DNA of 64,000 nucleotides from Desulforhopalus singaporensis (GCF_900104445.1 NZ_FNJI01000003.1:124001-188000); one strand, 5' to 3'; shown: positions 17,997 through 27,139, counted from the stretch's first letter. The notes: a model not told the origin generated them from the sequence alone. Made by a program: numbers and translations.

Positions 17997-18685
17997 ATGA
18001 AGAAAGGAATGGCAACGACGGCACTGACGCTTTCACTGATTGCCAACGCCGGGCAGATTACATCGGCGGCTGACCTGGATCCAACACTGAGCCAGTGTTA
18101 GTACCTTAATGTACAATGCCACGTATAATTCCGTATATTATGATTCCTCGGCAAGCATTGAATCGGCGACGGATTTTGACAATGCGACGGCTGCCACAGA
18201 AACAGGATTCTACGGCACCGCTGACGGATCCGGTTGACGCCGACGATAATGCTGCTATCTTGCTGATAATCGATGAAGATATCGTGAACCCAGGCGGCAG
18301 TGAAACCAATTTTGATGCCTTTTGCGGCAACGAACCCTGTGCCAAGCTAGCTCTTGGCGAGCTTAATGCGAGCGTGGCCGATGACAGCCAGGTAGTTGTC
18401 GGCAATCCTCAGGATATGACAGGACTCAACGCGGCGATGTATGATAGAGCCTATAACGCGGCACTTGGTGTCACAACCGGCACTGATATAGTCACCATTG
18501 ATGATACCACTACGTATAATTATGTTATTGGCGCAAAAGCTGTATATCTTAACAATGTTCTGGAAAGCCTCAACGCTCCCGTCCCCACCGTTACTGCTTA
18601 TAGCAACGGCCGCTTCGGCATCGGCGTCAATATTTCGGAGCTGGTTGACCTGCAGGCCGTCGTGAAAAATGAAGATTTCAGATAG
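17997..18685 (+). pseudogene. Decayed gene for a secreted protein, two frameshifts
   Basis: A start after AGGGGGGGCTGAA gives a clean signal peptide ('MKKGMATTALTLSLIANAGQ', then 'ITSAADLDPTLSQC') that stops at 18101. The +1 frame then continues with a protein-like stretch ('SVSTLMYNATYNSVYYDSSA' onwards, to a stop near 18234). A further +1 shift gives a third stretch from 'DADDNAAILLIIDEDIVNPG' to 'VVKNEDFR' and the stop at 18685. Joined, the three make one exported protein of about 225 residues rich in Asn, Asp, Thr and Ala. No family is recognised. Neither break falls on a homopolymer, so real mutation is more likely than sequencing error, though the latter cannot be excluded. Confidence 0.6.
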
Positions 18686-18798
18686 TGAACCGCCGCGGGA
18701 TGATTGACCCCGCTCAAGTTTGTCCCTGCTCCGGTTTCTTGACCAAATCCACAGTGGTGGAAAGTCTACTGTAATGTCGATTCCTAGAATCTATAACG

Positions 18799-18839
18799 GG
18801 CAAAACTCCTTTTATCGTAAAGGAATTTAACAGTTTGCC
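18799..18839. repeat. Nested inverted repeat between the pseudogene and the MerR gene
   Basis: GGCAAAACT (18799-18807) pairs imperfectly with AGTTTGCC (18832-18839), and inside it TCCTTT (18808-18813) pairs with AAAGGA (18818-18823). It sits between convergent genes and may terminate one or both. Confidence 0.4.
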
Positions 18840-18903
18840 TGTTGTACAAAACATCTTACACACACCCAATGACCATATTGTCTTCGCTATTTTTCATTTT
18901 GCT

Positions 18904-19620
18904 TCACTGATCACCTTGTTCTGACCTGATGATACCAAGGTTCCGCTCCACCTCCTCTTTTACCAGCCGATGGGAGAGATGGTAGAAAAATACGGCCACA
19001 ATCTCGGTATAAATTTCACTCAATTCATGAATCTGCTCCGGCGGGACCTTGTCTTTGGTACCGTACGCGAAATCCTTACCCACCTTGGCAGCAATATCAT
19101 GAAGCATATCCCGTATTTCTTTTATGGCATCCCGCCGAAACCCTCGCTCATAAGAGATACCGAGCCTTCTCATCTCCCCGATAACCCGACCGATAGTCAA
19201 ATCGTGATGTGAATACACTTTTTGATCACCAACGAGTTTGGGAGTGATAATCTCCCATTTCTCAAAGTCTTCAAGACGCTCGGGGCTTATGCCGGTAAGT
19301 TCGAGAAACGTAGTCTCACTGTGAACATCCTGGGCCAGGAGCTGGTCGAGCGGCCTTAAGAACTCGATCTTGGTCTTCAGGACCGAGCTGTTGCCGGCAC
19401 TATTTTCCTGTTCTTCCAGCACTTTTTTGATAGTTTCAAGCGGAAAACAGAGTTGCTCGTGCAACTGTCGGATAATTTTTATCCGCTCTACGTGTGCTTC
19501 GCTGTATTCAGCCTGGTTGGGACTGGTTTTCTTGGGGCGCTGCAACAACCCCTCTCTGGTGTAAAAATGAATGGTCTGTCTACTTACCCCAGTTATTTCT
19601 ATCAGTTCTTTTATTCTCAC
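18904..19620 (-). CDS. MerR family transcriptional regulator
   Basis: A 238-residue regulator. The N-terminal winged helix reads 'IKELIEITGVSRQTIHFYTR' followed by 'EGLLQRPKKT', the usual MerR helix-turn-helix and wing, then a dimerisation helix ('FPLETIKKVLEEQEN'). Unusually long for a simple MerR protein, it continues with a second HTH-like segment ('TFLELTGISPERLEDFEKW', residues 105-150) and a further helical region that could bind an effector. No metal-binding Cys cluster is seen. It lies alone, 324 bp from the TrpE-TrpG-like gene on the same strand, and its target is unknown. Confidence 0.85.
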   Translation of the reverse strand: MRIKELIEITGVSRQTIHFYTREGLLQRPKKTSPNQAEYSEAHVERIKIIRQLHEQLCFPLETIKKVLEEQENSAGNSSVLKTKIEFLRPLDQLLAQDVHSETTFLELTGISPERLEDFEKWEIITPKLVGDQKVYSHHDLTIGRVIGEMRRLGISYERGFRRDAIKEIRDMLHDIAAKVGKDFAYGTKDKVPPEQIHELSEIYTEIVAVFFYHLSHRLVKEEVERNLGIIRSEQGDQ

Positions 19621-19944
19621 TCTGTCCCTGCTTTGATGTGATTGTTCGCCTTATTATTACTTTTGCCTGAATCAAACAGCAACGCCTTGATTAGTCAATG
19701 AAAATTTAGGGACAAAATGTGACCACCACATTATTTGTGTACCAGCCTGAAAGTGAGTGTTTTGCATGTCTTTAAGCTGCCTCACAACCACCTGCTCTTT
19801 TTTAAAAAGTGGTGGAAAAAGAGGCAAGTTTTCAACAGACAACGAAGATGAAATAGCATTGTTGTGCGTAACATGCCCCTTAGGTGAAACCAGCCCTACT
19901 CTCGTCACTGATACAGTGCGGTACAAGGTTGACGGGCCTGCCGG
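19621..19944. other. Intergenic region with no recognised feature
   Basis: 324 bp between the TrpE-TrpG-like gene and the MerR gene. Short frames of 84-86 codons on both strands show no domain or ribosome-binding site. No hairpin with a T tract was seen. Confidence 0.4.
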
Positions 19945-21819
19945 TCAACTCAGCAAGCGATTGACAGTGTCCTGCAAAATTAAAAAACCGTTCTGGGTCA
20001 ACAGTGATTCCGGATGAAACTGGTAGCCGATAAAAGATGGTCCCCGGATTCCCACCAGCTCATTGGATTCGACAAGGGTTGCGAACTCCATGCCAACCAT
20101 ATCCCCCGGGGTCTGGGGGGCAAAGGTGTTGTAGAAACCGACCAGCTCATTCTGGCCAAAGAGGTCGATTCGCATTTGTGTTCCCTGCAGTGGACGTTCC
20201 TTGCGCCGGACCTCGATACCAAGAGTTCGACAGAGAATCTGGTGGCCGAGGCAAATGAACAGCGACGGTTTTTTCCTCGTTACCAGTTCTTCTGCTATCC
20301 GCAGGTTGATGGAGATTTTCTGCACCTCGTCCTCATTTGGGTTTCCAGGGCCGGGGCCGAGCAGCGTCAGGTCGCTGTCGTCATGGTCCATGTCATATTC
20401 GTCAAACCGTATCACCGTTACAGAGATATCCATGCAGCTGAACATATGGGCCAACATATAGACGAAATCATCCTCGTTGTGGATTATGGTTATCCGTATC
20501 TTTTCCTTCCTGGTCCGGATGTTCCTTGCGTCCTGCCTGAAGAACCAGAAGTTTGAGAGATTCTGGTTGCGCTGCACCAGCGTCTCAATTATTTCATCAT
20601 CGTTATAGAGTCGGGTGAGTTCCGGCGGTCTGGCCGGGACAAAGCTGTTAGGAACGATGGTGGAGAGCAGGGCAGCCCCCTTGGCCTTGGTCTCAGCAAC
20701 CTCCTCTTCCGGTACGGAGTTCTTTACCAGGGTTGCTCCAACGCTGAACTGCAGAAGGCCGTCACCGTCGATCTCGATGGTCCGTATGGTGATGGGGGCA
20801 TCGAGAAAATCCTGGCCGTCTTCCTCCCTGCCGACCAGCATCATGGCGCTGCCGTAATACCTGCGAGAGGCAGTGGAATATTTTTTTATTATGTTGCATG
20901 CATTCTCCACCGGACTGCCGACCACAGTGGCAGCAAACATCGAATCTTTGAAGAGTTCAAAGATATCTTTATCGCTCTCGCCAGACAACAGGTATTCGGA
21001 ATGTATAACCCTCGACATTTCCTTGATCAGGGGTCCTATAATGGCTCCGCCCCGATCACACATCCGTGCCATCATTTTCAGCTCTTCGTCAACCACCATG
21101 AAAAGTTCGTCGATCTCCTTTTCGTCCTGCAAAAACTTCAACAAGTCCGCCTTAAAAGCCTTACGGCTCCTCCAGTCCCGATCCTTCCGGAAGGTACCGC
21201 TGATCGGATTCATCTTGACCCGACAGCCGGAAACCGACAGATGACGTTCCGGTGTTGAACCGATAAAAGTACGATGGGTATCGTAAAAGAGAAATTTCCA
21301 GTAAGTGCCGTAGTCGTTTTCCACCAGTGACTTGAAAATCGCCAATGCCTTTCGCACCGAAAAATCTGCTATTTTCCCTCGACCGTTGCGGGGAATCACA
21401 AAATTTGCCCCTTCGCCGTTACCGATCTCATTTTCCACGATCTCTTTAATTATCCGTCCATATTCTTCTTCCGTAGTGTCGTAACTGATATCTCTGGACA
21501 GTCGGATATCTTCATCGACAAGAGCACCAAGTAACGTTTGAGCATCGAGCTCCTCCTGTCGATCAATACGGATAGTCAGGATTTCTTCCCCGCCGTCATG
21601 GGCTTTGTAACCGCGTTCACTTATCTGGCGGAACGGAACAACACTTATCGTATCGTAGCTTCGACCGCCGCTGGTCGACCCGACACGGCGGGGGATGTCC
21701 TGAATGGCACGACAACACCCATTCTCTCCTGAAAGAAAGAGGATATCTTCACTGTCCTGCTTCTGGATAAGGCAGAACGGGGTGGCGCCGGTGGTGATAG
21801 TGTCAATGAGTTGTTGCAT
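19945..21819 (-). CDS. Fused chorismate-utilising/glutamine amidotransferase enzyme (TrpE-TrpG or PhzE type)
   Basis: A 624-residue fusion. Residues 80-420 form the chorismate-binding domain ('PISGTFRKDRDW', 'ELFMVVDEELKMMARMC', 'GSPVENACNIIKKYSTASRR'). Residues 440-624 form a class I glutamine amidotransferase with the nucleophile Cys near 523 ('LFICLGHQILC') and the His-Glu pair in 'YQFHPES'. Size and the 'MVVDEELKMMA' form resemble PhzE (2-amino-2-deoxyisochorismate synthase), while rhizobial TrpE(G) anthranilate synthases are longer. The upstream attenuator with a Trp-rich leader peptide argues for tryptophan-controlled anthranilate production. The start has AGGAGAGC six bases upstream. 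No other trp or phz gene lies nearby. Confidence 0.82.
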   Translation of the reverse strand: MQQLIDTITTGATPFCLIQKQDSEDILFLSGENGCCRAIQDIPRRVGSTSGGRSYDTISVVPFRQISERGYKAHDGGEEILTIRIDRQEELDAQTLLGALVDEDIRLSRDISYDTTEEEYGRIIKEIVENEIGNGEGANFVIPRNGRGKIADFSVRKALAIFKSLVENDYGTYWKFLFYDTHRTFIGSTPERHLSVSGCRVKMNPISGTFRKDRDWRSRKAFKADLLKFLQDEKEIDELFMVVDEELKMMARMCDRGGAIIGPLIKEMSRVIHSEYLLSGESDKDIFELFKDSMFAATVVGSPVENACNIIKKYSTASRRYYGSAMMLVGREEDGQDFLDAPITIRTIEIDGDGLLQFSVGATLVKNSVPEEEVAETKAKGAALLSTIVPNSFVPARPPELTRLYNDDEIIETLVQRNQNLSNFWFFRQDARNIRTRKEKIRITIIHNEDDFVYMLAHMFSCMDISVTVIRFDEYDMDHDDSDLTLLGPGPGNPNEDEVQKISINLRIAEELVTRKKPSLFICLGHQILCRTLGIEVRRKERPLQGTQMRIDLFGQNELVGFYNTFAPQTPGDMVGMEFATLVESNELVGIRGPSFIGYQFHPESLLTQNGFLILQDTVNRLLS

Positions 21820-21888
21820 GATTGCTCTCCTGTTACAGTTTCAATGATGACCACTCCGGATGCGGGCCTCTGCAAAACAGAAAAGCGT

Positions 21889-21937
21889 AAAAAAAAGGCC
21901 CCTGCAAACCGGGTTCGGTCTGCAAGGGCCTTTTTTT
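21889..21937 (-). terminator. Attenuator terminator in the leader of the TrpE-TrpG-like gene
   Basis: The 14-bp arms GGCCCCTGCAAACC (21897-21910) and GGTCTGCAAGGGCC (21917-21930) pair with a 6-nt loop and few mismatches, with runs of A and T on the two flanks. Read on the minus strand the hairpin is followed by eight T and lies about 70 bp before the gene's start, the standard place for an attenuator. Confidence 0.85.
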
Positions 21938-21967
21938 ACTTCTAAAGTAAGAATCTACACCATGCCG

Positions 21968-22063
21968 TCACCGACTCCCCGTCGCCATATTGCGCCAGCT
22001 CCGCCAATTACGCCAACTGGTGGTGTTTGCATGGACTGCAGTATTGGGGAGAGTAACTTTCAC
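21968..22063 (-). CDS. Trp-rich leader peptide of a trp-type attenuator
   Basis: A 31-codon frame on the minus strand, starting with GTG 22063 behind AAAAGGACACC and stopping at TGA 21970-21968. The C-terminal half reads 'TSWRNWRSWRNMATGSR': three Trp codons at positions 17, 20 and 23, each followed by Arg. It is followed after 31 bp by the attenuator hairpin and then by the TrpE-TrpG-like gene, the order of classical trp leaders, in which ribosome stalling at Trp codons prevents terminator formation. An in-frame GTG at 22093 could extend it by ten codons but has no ribosome-binding site and nearly coincides with the predicted transcription start. Confidence 0.8.
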   Translation of the reverse strand: MKVTLPNTAVHANTTSWRNWRSWRNMATGSR

Positions 22064-22107
22064 GGTGTCCTTTTTGATTAGGTATTTTTTCACAAAACGA
22101 TGCACTG

Positions 22108-22136
22108 ACAATGATCAAAATCATACAGCTTGTCAA
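22108..22136 (-). promoter_or_regulatory. Possible promoter of the attenuated TrpE-TrpG-like operon
   Basis: A perfect -35 box TTGACA (22136-22131) is followed by a poor -10 (CATTGT, 22113-22108) at 17 bp. A small inverted repeat, ATGAT-CAAA-ATCAT (22111-22124), lies in the spacer and could be an operator. Confidence 0.4.
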
Positions 22137-22335
22137 CAAAATTTCAGACAGCGGCCGCAGGTGGGGCGAATAGCGGTACTATTGAAATAAGCATCCCAGC
22201 TCTGTATTCTTTCTGTAAACATTGATGCAGTTGGTCCAGGTGACATTTGTCCGTTTGCATTGAAACCTACCGGTTGTTCCTGTCAGGTCGAGTGCGGAAT
22301 CATACACTTTCATGGTTGCCAGGCTAGCCCTATGA

Positions 22336-23184
22336 TCAAATATCAAAACGGCTTCCTGTCCGCAGGTCCTGAAGCCGGTCACCCATGACAGACTTTAAAA
22401 TGCTGAATGCCTTTTTGCCGGTGCAATGCCCTGTAAATGTAACCTCAACGGGATAATCCAAAACTGATTTACCCAATTTCTCAATATCCTTCCTTGTTCC
22501 CGCCATAAAATGAAACGGAGGCGAGGCCACAAGATGAAATCCGCCGACAACCGCCTTTATGGGGACGCCCTCAAATTCTCTTGCAACAGTGTCGATCATG
22601 TTGAGAATACCGTTGTGGGAACAACCGGTGAAAATTACCAGCTTTTCATTCTCTTTGATGGCCATGACAATTTCATGGGAGAATTCATCAGGCGACAGCC
22701 TTCCTTCCGTTTTCAAGTAAAGATGTTTGTTTCCAAGGGGTTTGGGATACGTGTCGACTATTTGGGGGAAAATAAAGACATCGGGAAGAATTTCAGTGGG
22801 TCCGCCGACGAACTCAAAGCGTTGCCGGTGATGATCCATGATGTCCCGGTCCAGGCCGATATATTTTTTCAAAAATCCCATAATCTTGATAAAACACTCA
22901 CCATCAGGTGCATCCGCAAGAAACACCTTGGCGCTGGAATTAAGCTCAAAAAACCGTTTAAGACCACCGCCATGATCAAAATGATGGTGCGACAGAACCG
23001 CCGCGTCGAAGGAATCGACCTGTATTGACAAATGTTTCGCGTTATCGACAAATGCACCTGAGGCCCCGGTATCAAAAAGAATCGAGTGATTATTAACCTC
23101 AATGCATAAAGATAAGCCCCACTCTGAAGAAAGCCCCGGTTCGGTGATGCTCTCCCGGTTTTCAATCAAGGTTGTTATTTTCAT
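22336..23184 (-). CDS. MBL-fold metallohydrolase
   Basis: A 282-residue metallo-beta-lactamase-fold protein with the metal motif 'LSHHHFDHGGGLKRF' (HxHxDH type) near residue 65, 'FTGCSHNGILNMI' near 190 and a late 'VEVTFTGHCTG'. This arrangement is that of the archaeal/bacterial group annotated as beta-ribofuranosylaminobenzene 5'-phosphate synthase-related (MptA/AF1884-like), whose actual functions vary. AGGGGAT precedes the start at suitable spacing. Its neighbour on the same strand is a GntR regulator 400 bp upstream. I would not assign a substrate. Confidence 0.82.
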   Translation of the reverse strand: MKITTLIENRESITEPGLSSEWGLSLCIEVNNHSILFDTGASGAFVDNAKHLSIQVDSFDAAVLSHHHFDHGGGLKRFFELNSSAKVFLADAPDGECFIKIMGFLKKYIGLDRDIMDHHRQRFEFVGGPTEILPDVFIFPQIVDTYPKPLGNKHLYLKTEGRLSPDEFSHEIVMAIKENEKLVIFTGCSHNGILNMIDTVAREFEGVPIKAVVGGFHLVASPPFHFMAGTRKDIEKLGKSVLDYPVEVTFTGHCTGKKAFSILKSVMGDRLQDLRTGSRFDI

Positions 23185-23586
23185 GTGCCGATCCCCTTTT
23201 ATGCCAAAACTATTTCAGGCTCAATGCTGCAGATCACTTAAAAAAAACACAACATTTCAACAAGAAAGAAGACACATATTTCCCTAACACATACAGTAAC
23301 AATCGTCAACAATACAAATTTTCCAGAGCGCGTTTCCAGACAATCAGAAGCCCCGGCAGCGGGGAAAAAACAGATCCTGCAAGGGCACGCAGATCAAGGT
23401 GGGATATTTCCAATCGAGGTTACCGTTTCCGGTTGGCAGTACGGATTGATATCCGCACTATTGTCAGTCAGGCTTGTCAGAACCTTTATGGCGGTGAAGT
23501 CTACATGATAGAGCAAGAAATCGATCCGGTCATCCCGCCGGATTACGATGCGCCACCATTGATATCTTGAGCCGAACAATTCTCAT
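23185..23586. other. Intergenic region with no recognised gene
   Basis: About 400 bp between the MBL-fold gene and the GntR gene. The longest plus-strand frame (ending at 23570 with a Pro/Ile-rich tail) has no recognisable domain and no ribosome-binding site. It may be debris. Confidence 0.4.
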
Positions 23587-24339
23587 TTAATCTTCGCCGG
23601 TGATATATTTGTCGCGGTTCGTTTTAGTCGCAACAGCTCTTCGGGGCAGGTTCAGGTGGTTGCGCATACACCTGACCGCATGAAATTCCTCGCCCTCGAT
23701 GATATGCTCAAGGACCTCCTCGACGCTGTCCGTCGCATCTTTTCGGTATTGCGATGTCTGAGAATACACTGCGAGATCAAGGTTTTTATGCATCATTTCA
23801 TGAAGCATCCTGATCATGGCTCCGGCAGCCCTGAATCCGACGGTGTTGCCGATTGCCACATGGAATTCCAGGTCCGCGTCTATATACTCTTTTTTTTCAT
23901 CGACGCCGGCGCGCATTTTTTCAACTATCTGTTTCAGACGCCTGATCCCCTTGCTGTCGATCTGCTGGCAGGCGATCTTTACCATATGACACTCTATGAG
24001 CTCTCTCAGCTCAAAGAGTTCATAGGGGGATGCGTTGGCTAAATCATCCTCCATGGTTGATATTATAGTCTGGTTCAAAGGCAGTTCCTCGCGAACAAAC
24101 ATGCCTCTGCCGTGAGCCACCTCGACATATCCCATTATCTGCAGAGCGTTGATCGCTTCCCGTACCGAGGAGGTACCGACACCGAACACTTTGGCCAGTT
24201 CATTCTGCGGAGGTAGTTTCTGGCCGGGAATCAATTCTTCCGATTCAATTTGCGCGATTATCTTATTGGCGACAATTTCAGGAGTAGACTGCCCCTTCCT
24301 GTCCCCTTTTTTATAGTTTATCCCATTGGAATTTTTCAT
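23587..24339 (-). CDS. GntR family transcriptional regulator, FadR (FCD) subfamily
   Basis: A 250-residue regulator with an N-terminal winged helix ('LPPQNELAKVFGVGTSSVRE', then 'VEVAHGRGMFV') and an FCD ligand domain ('ELFELRELIECHM', 'DLEFHVAIG', 'EEVLEHIIEGEEF'). Asp and His residues at these positions bind a metal in many FCD proteins. It is on the same strand as the MBL-fold gene, which it may regulate, and is separated from modC by 214 bp. The effector is unknown. Confidence 0.87.
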   Translation of the reverse strand: MKNSNGINYKKGDRKGQSTPEIVANKIIAQIESEELIPGQKLPPQNELAKVFGVGTSSVREAINALQIMGYVEVAHGRGMFVREELPLNQTIISTMEDDLANASPYELFELRELIECHMVKIACQQIDSKGIRRLKQIVEKMRAGVDEKKEYIDADLEFHVAIGNTVGFRAAGAMIRMLHEMMHKNLDLAVYSQTSQYRKDATDSVEEVLEHIIEGEEFHAVRCMRNHLNLPRRAVATKTNRDKYITGED

Positions 24340-24553
24340 TTTTTTCAGACTATATTATTCCCTGTTCAAGTGATTTTCCCTGTTGCCGGAACAACCTGAG
24401 CAACCAGGTAAATATACTGTTGGATCAACAGGCTGTCCAGTCTGCATTTGGCAACGGTCCAAAGTAGAGAGGCCGCTCACCCCAGCAACAACCTCACCGA
24501 CAGTTTCGACGCTGAAAGGCTGGGACTATCCACCAGGAGTTCCGGAAAACACT

Positions 24554-25612
24554 TCAATACAGCCTGTTGATAGCCGAAGCTTTCATAACAGCCACCACCT
24601 CGGCCCCTGGCCTGATGTCGAGTTCATGTACCGATTGCGGCACAATCTCGGCAATAAGGCTGTTGCCCCGGCAATCGAGTTCAACTCCCACCAGCCATTC
24701 GGTTGTATAGGTGTTGCGAACAGTGCATGCAAGCATGTTCCTGGCGCTGGCCGCCTCCGGATGTTTTTTAAAAAGGAGAATATCACGGCTGCTCAGGCTG
24801 AACCTGCCGCCTTCGGGGGCGGCGTGGCTCTTCACCACCATCAGCTCGACCTCTCCCCAGCGGTAACTCAGCAGGTCTCCATGATCCCTGTCGACGTCGA
24901 GCTCAAGCAGGTTGATGTACCCCCCGCCAGTTGTGCAGGCCTCTGCCCGGGCCAGCTCTTCGGTAGTGAGCTGCCTGGCCACCGCCCCCTCATGCATAAC
25001 CAGAACATCGTCCGTCATCATCCTCATTTCATGCAGACTGTGGCTGATAAACAGTATAGGGATGGAAAATTCATTGAACACCCGCTGCAGATGCGGGATA
25101 ATCTGGTATTTCAGCTGCCCGTCAAGGCCGGTCAGCGGCTCATCCATCAAGATCAGGTCGGGGCATGCGAGGATGGTCCGGCCAAGCGCCACCCGCTGCT
25201 TTTCCCCGCCGGACAATCTCGTCACCCTGCGATCCAGCAGCCTCTCCAGCTGCAGCACGGCGATGAGCTGTCCGGGATCGATATCCCCCCCGCCGGACCT
25301 CCTTCTTTTCATGCCATAGTAGAGATTTTTCCGCACATTCATGTGGGGAAACAGGTGGGCATGCTGAAAAACTACTCCTACTTTTCGTTTTTCCGGGGGC
25401 AGGTTAATTTTACGGTCGCTGTCAAAAAGGGTCTTGCCGTTGAGCCTGATAAATCCCCTGTCGGGGTCGACCAGTCCGGCCAGCATATTCATAAGCGTTG
25501 ACTTACCGCTGCCGGACGGACCGAAGACACCGCACCTGGAACTTGTCAGGGTAAACTTCACCCGGCTGCCGAACCCCGGAAATCTCTTTTCTAAATCGAC
25601 TTCAAGAAGCAC
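24554..25612 (-). CDS. modC: Molybdate ABC transporter ATP-binding protein
   Basis: A 352-residue ABC ATPase. Walker A 'GPSGSGKS', Q-loop 'VVFQHAHLFPHM', signature 'LSGGEKQRVALGR', Walker B 'LILMDEPLTGLD' and the switch His in 'LFISHS' are all intact. The last 100 residues form a TOBE/Mop-type domain ('FSLSSRDILLFKKHP', 'MKASAINRLY') as in ModC, which binds oxyanion in the cytoplasm. The start overlaps the ModB stop by 11 bp. With ModA, ModB and a ModE-type regulator in the same direction, molybdate (or tungstate) import for molybdopterin or tungstopterin enzymes is the evident role. Confidence 0.94.
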   Translation of the reverse strand: MLLEVDLEKRFPGFGSRVKFTLTSSRCGVFGPSGSGKSTLMNMLAGLVDPDRGFIRLNGKTLFDSDRKINLPPEKRKVGVVFQHAHLFPHMNVRKNLYYGMKRRRSGGGDIDPGQLIAVLQLERLLDRRVTRLSGGEKQRVALGRTILACPDLILMDEPLTGLDGQLKYQIIPHLQRVFNEFSIPILFISHSLHEMRMMTDDVLVMHEGAVARQLTTEELARAEACTTGGGYINLLELDVDRDHGDLLSYRWGEVELMVVKSHAAPEGGRFSLSSRDILLFKKHPEAASARNMLACTVRNTYTTEWLVGVELDCRGNSLIAEIVPQSVHELDIRPGAEVVAVMKASAINRLY

Positions 25613-26297
25613 GGCTGACTCCCATCGCCCGGTTAGCGGCTTCGCTGATCAGCAGTACCGTAAACGACAGCCCAATGGAGACCATGCACAGATTGAGGGC
25701 CATAGCATCTCCGCCCGGCGTACTGGTATATTGATAGATCGCCAGCGGAATGGTCTGGGTGACGCCTGGTATATTGCCGGCAAGAATAATGGTTGCCCCG
25801 AACTCGCCGAGACTGCGGGCGAACATAAGCGTCATCCCGGCGAGGGTCGCCTTGTACGACAGCGGGATGGTTATGCTGAACAGGGTATCCCACCATCCGG
25901 CGCCAAGAGTTCTCGAGGCGGTCATATAGTGGCGGTCTATACTCTCCATACCGATCCGGATGGAGCGGACCAGAAGGGGAAAACCGACCACCGCGGACGC
26001 GATTACCGCCCCCTTGAGGGTAAAGATAACATTGATGCCAATGCGCCCCAGTATTGCCCCGAGCCAGCCGTTTTTGCCAAATGACAGCAGCAGCAGATAG
26101 CCGATGACCACCGGCGGCAAAACAAGAGGCAGGTTTATCAGACCTTCCAGCAGCGCCTTGCCCCGCATGTTGCTGAAAGCCAACACATAGGCCGCACCAT
26201 ATCCCAGCGGCAGGGCCAGCAGCGTCGCACTGGTCGCCACCTGCAGGGATAACTTTATGGCGGTGATATCATCGAAAGTAAGGGAAAACATTTTCAC
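25602..26297 (-). CDS. modB: Molybdate ABC transporter permease
   Basis: A 231-residue inner-membrane permease of the CysTW/ModB type, with five or six hydrophobic helices and the ATPase-contacting loop 'TASRTLGAGWWDTLFSITIP' followed by 'ARSLGEFGATIILAGNIPG', a typical ModB signature. It lies 23 bp after ModA and overlaps modC, so transcription and translation are coupled. It forms the membrane channel for ModA-delivered oxyanion. Confidence 0.93.
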   Translation of the reverse strand: MKMFSLTFDDITAIKLSLQVATSATLLALPLGYGAAYVLAFSNMRGKALLEGLINLPLVLPPVVIGYLLLLSFGKNGWLGAILGRIGINVIFTLKGAVIASAVVGFPLLVRSIRIGMESIDRHYMTASRTLGAGWWDTLFSITIPLSYKATLAGMTLMFARSLGEFGATIILAGNIPGVTQTIPLAIYQYTSTPGGDAMALNLCMVSIGLSFTVLLISEAANRAMGVSRAS

Positions 26298-26320
26298 ATG
26301 TGGTTGTTTTGCTTATATTC

Positions 26321-27076
26321 TCACCGGGCGGGTTCGAAACCGTATTTACTTAGAATTTGTGATACCTGCGGCGAACCGATAAATTCATAGAACGATACCG
26401 CCAAAGCTTTTTTGGAGCCGCTGACCGTCAGCGCCAGCGGGTAGGACACCCTGTCGTACAACTCATCGGGGACGGTAAAGAGCACTGCAGCGTTTTGGGC
26501 AAGCAGCGCGTCGGTTCTGTACACAAAGGCACCGTCGACCTCCCCCCGGTCCGCATACAGTAACGCCTGCCGGACATCTTTGGCCATAACCAGCTTCCTG
26601 TCCCGCTTGAGGGGTTGGTAGATTCCGGCACCCTCCATCGCCTGTTTGGCGTACTGGCCAGCGGGTACGCTCTGCGGGGTACCGATGGCGATTTTTTCAA
26701 GGGATGTCAGCTGTGCCAGTTGCGACACCCCGCCCCCCGAGCGGCCTACAAATACCAGCTTGTTGAATGCGAAAATCCGACGGGTTGCTTCATCGATCAT
26801 ATGGTTGTCCGCAAGAAACCGCATCCACTTGGGGTTGGCCGACACGTACAGGTCGGCCGGCGCCCCCTGGGCAATCTGCTTGGCGAGGGATCCGGAAGAA
26901 GCGAAATTGGGCAGGATCCTGTCGTCGGGATCGTCCCCGGGGTATGCGCTGATAATTTCTTTGAAAGCATCGGTCATGCTTGCGGCAACCGAAACATAAA
27001 GCGATTCCCCGTAGGCAAACCCATGGCACCAAAGGGACAAAGCCAATATACAGAGCAGGATTTTGATTTTCTTCAC
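26321..27076 (-). CDS. modA: Molybdate ABC transporter periplasmic binding protein
   Basis: A 251-residue binding protein: signal peptide (cleavage likely after 'CHGFAYG'), then 'SLYVSVAASMTDAFKEI', 'NFASSGSLAKQIAQGAPADL' and 'AIGTPQSVPAGQYAKQA', the residues that hold molybdate through Ser and main-chain groups in ModA. The start is GTG 27076, with GAGGG upstream; a TTG start ten codons earlier is less likely. It is the second gene of modE-A-B-C, 63 bp after the regulator. Confidence 0.93.
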   Translation of the reverse strand: MKKIKILLCILALSLWCHGFAYGESLYVSVAASMTDAFKEIISAYPGDDPDDRILPNFASSGSLAKQIAQGAPADLYVSANPKWMRFLADNHMIDEATRRIFAFNKLVFVGRSGGGVSQLAQLTSLEKIAIGTPQSVPAGQYAKQAMEGAGIYQPLKRDRKLVMAKDVRQALLYADRGEVDGAFVYRTDALLAQNAAVLFTVPDELYDRVSYPLALTVSGSKKALAVSFYEFIGSPQVSQILSKYGFEPAR

Positions 27077-27139
27077 ATTTCCCTCGTACAGATAAAGAGT
27101 TTGCAATTCACACCAATCAGCCGGTCAAAACCGGAAAAC

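Noticed and set aside
21833-22140. T-box leader as the control element of the TrpE-TrpG-like gene
   Set aside because: No T-box sequence motif was seen, whereas a leader peptide with three Trp codons and a terminator hairpin explains the region.
23172-23570. A 132-codon plus-strand frame between the MBL-fold and GntR genes
   Set aside because: It starts inside the MBL-fold gene on the opposite strand and has no recognisable domain; noted only as intergenic sequence.
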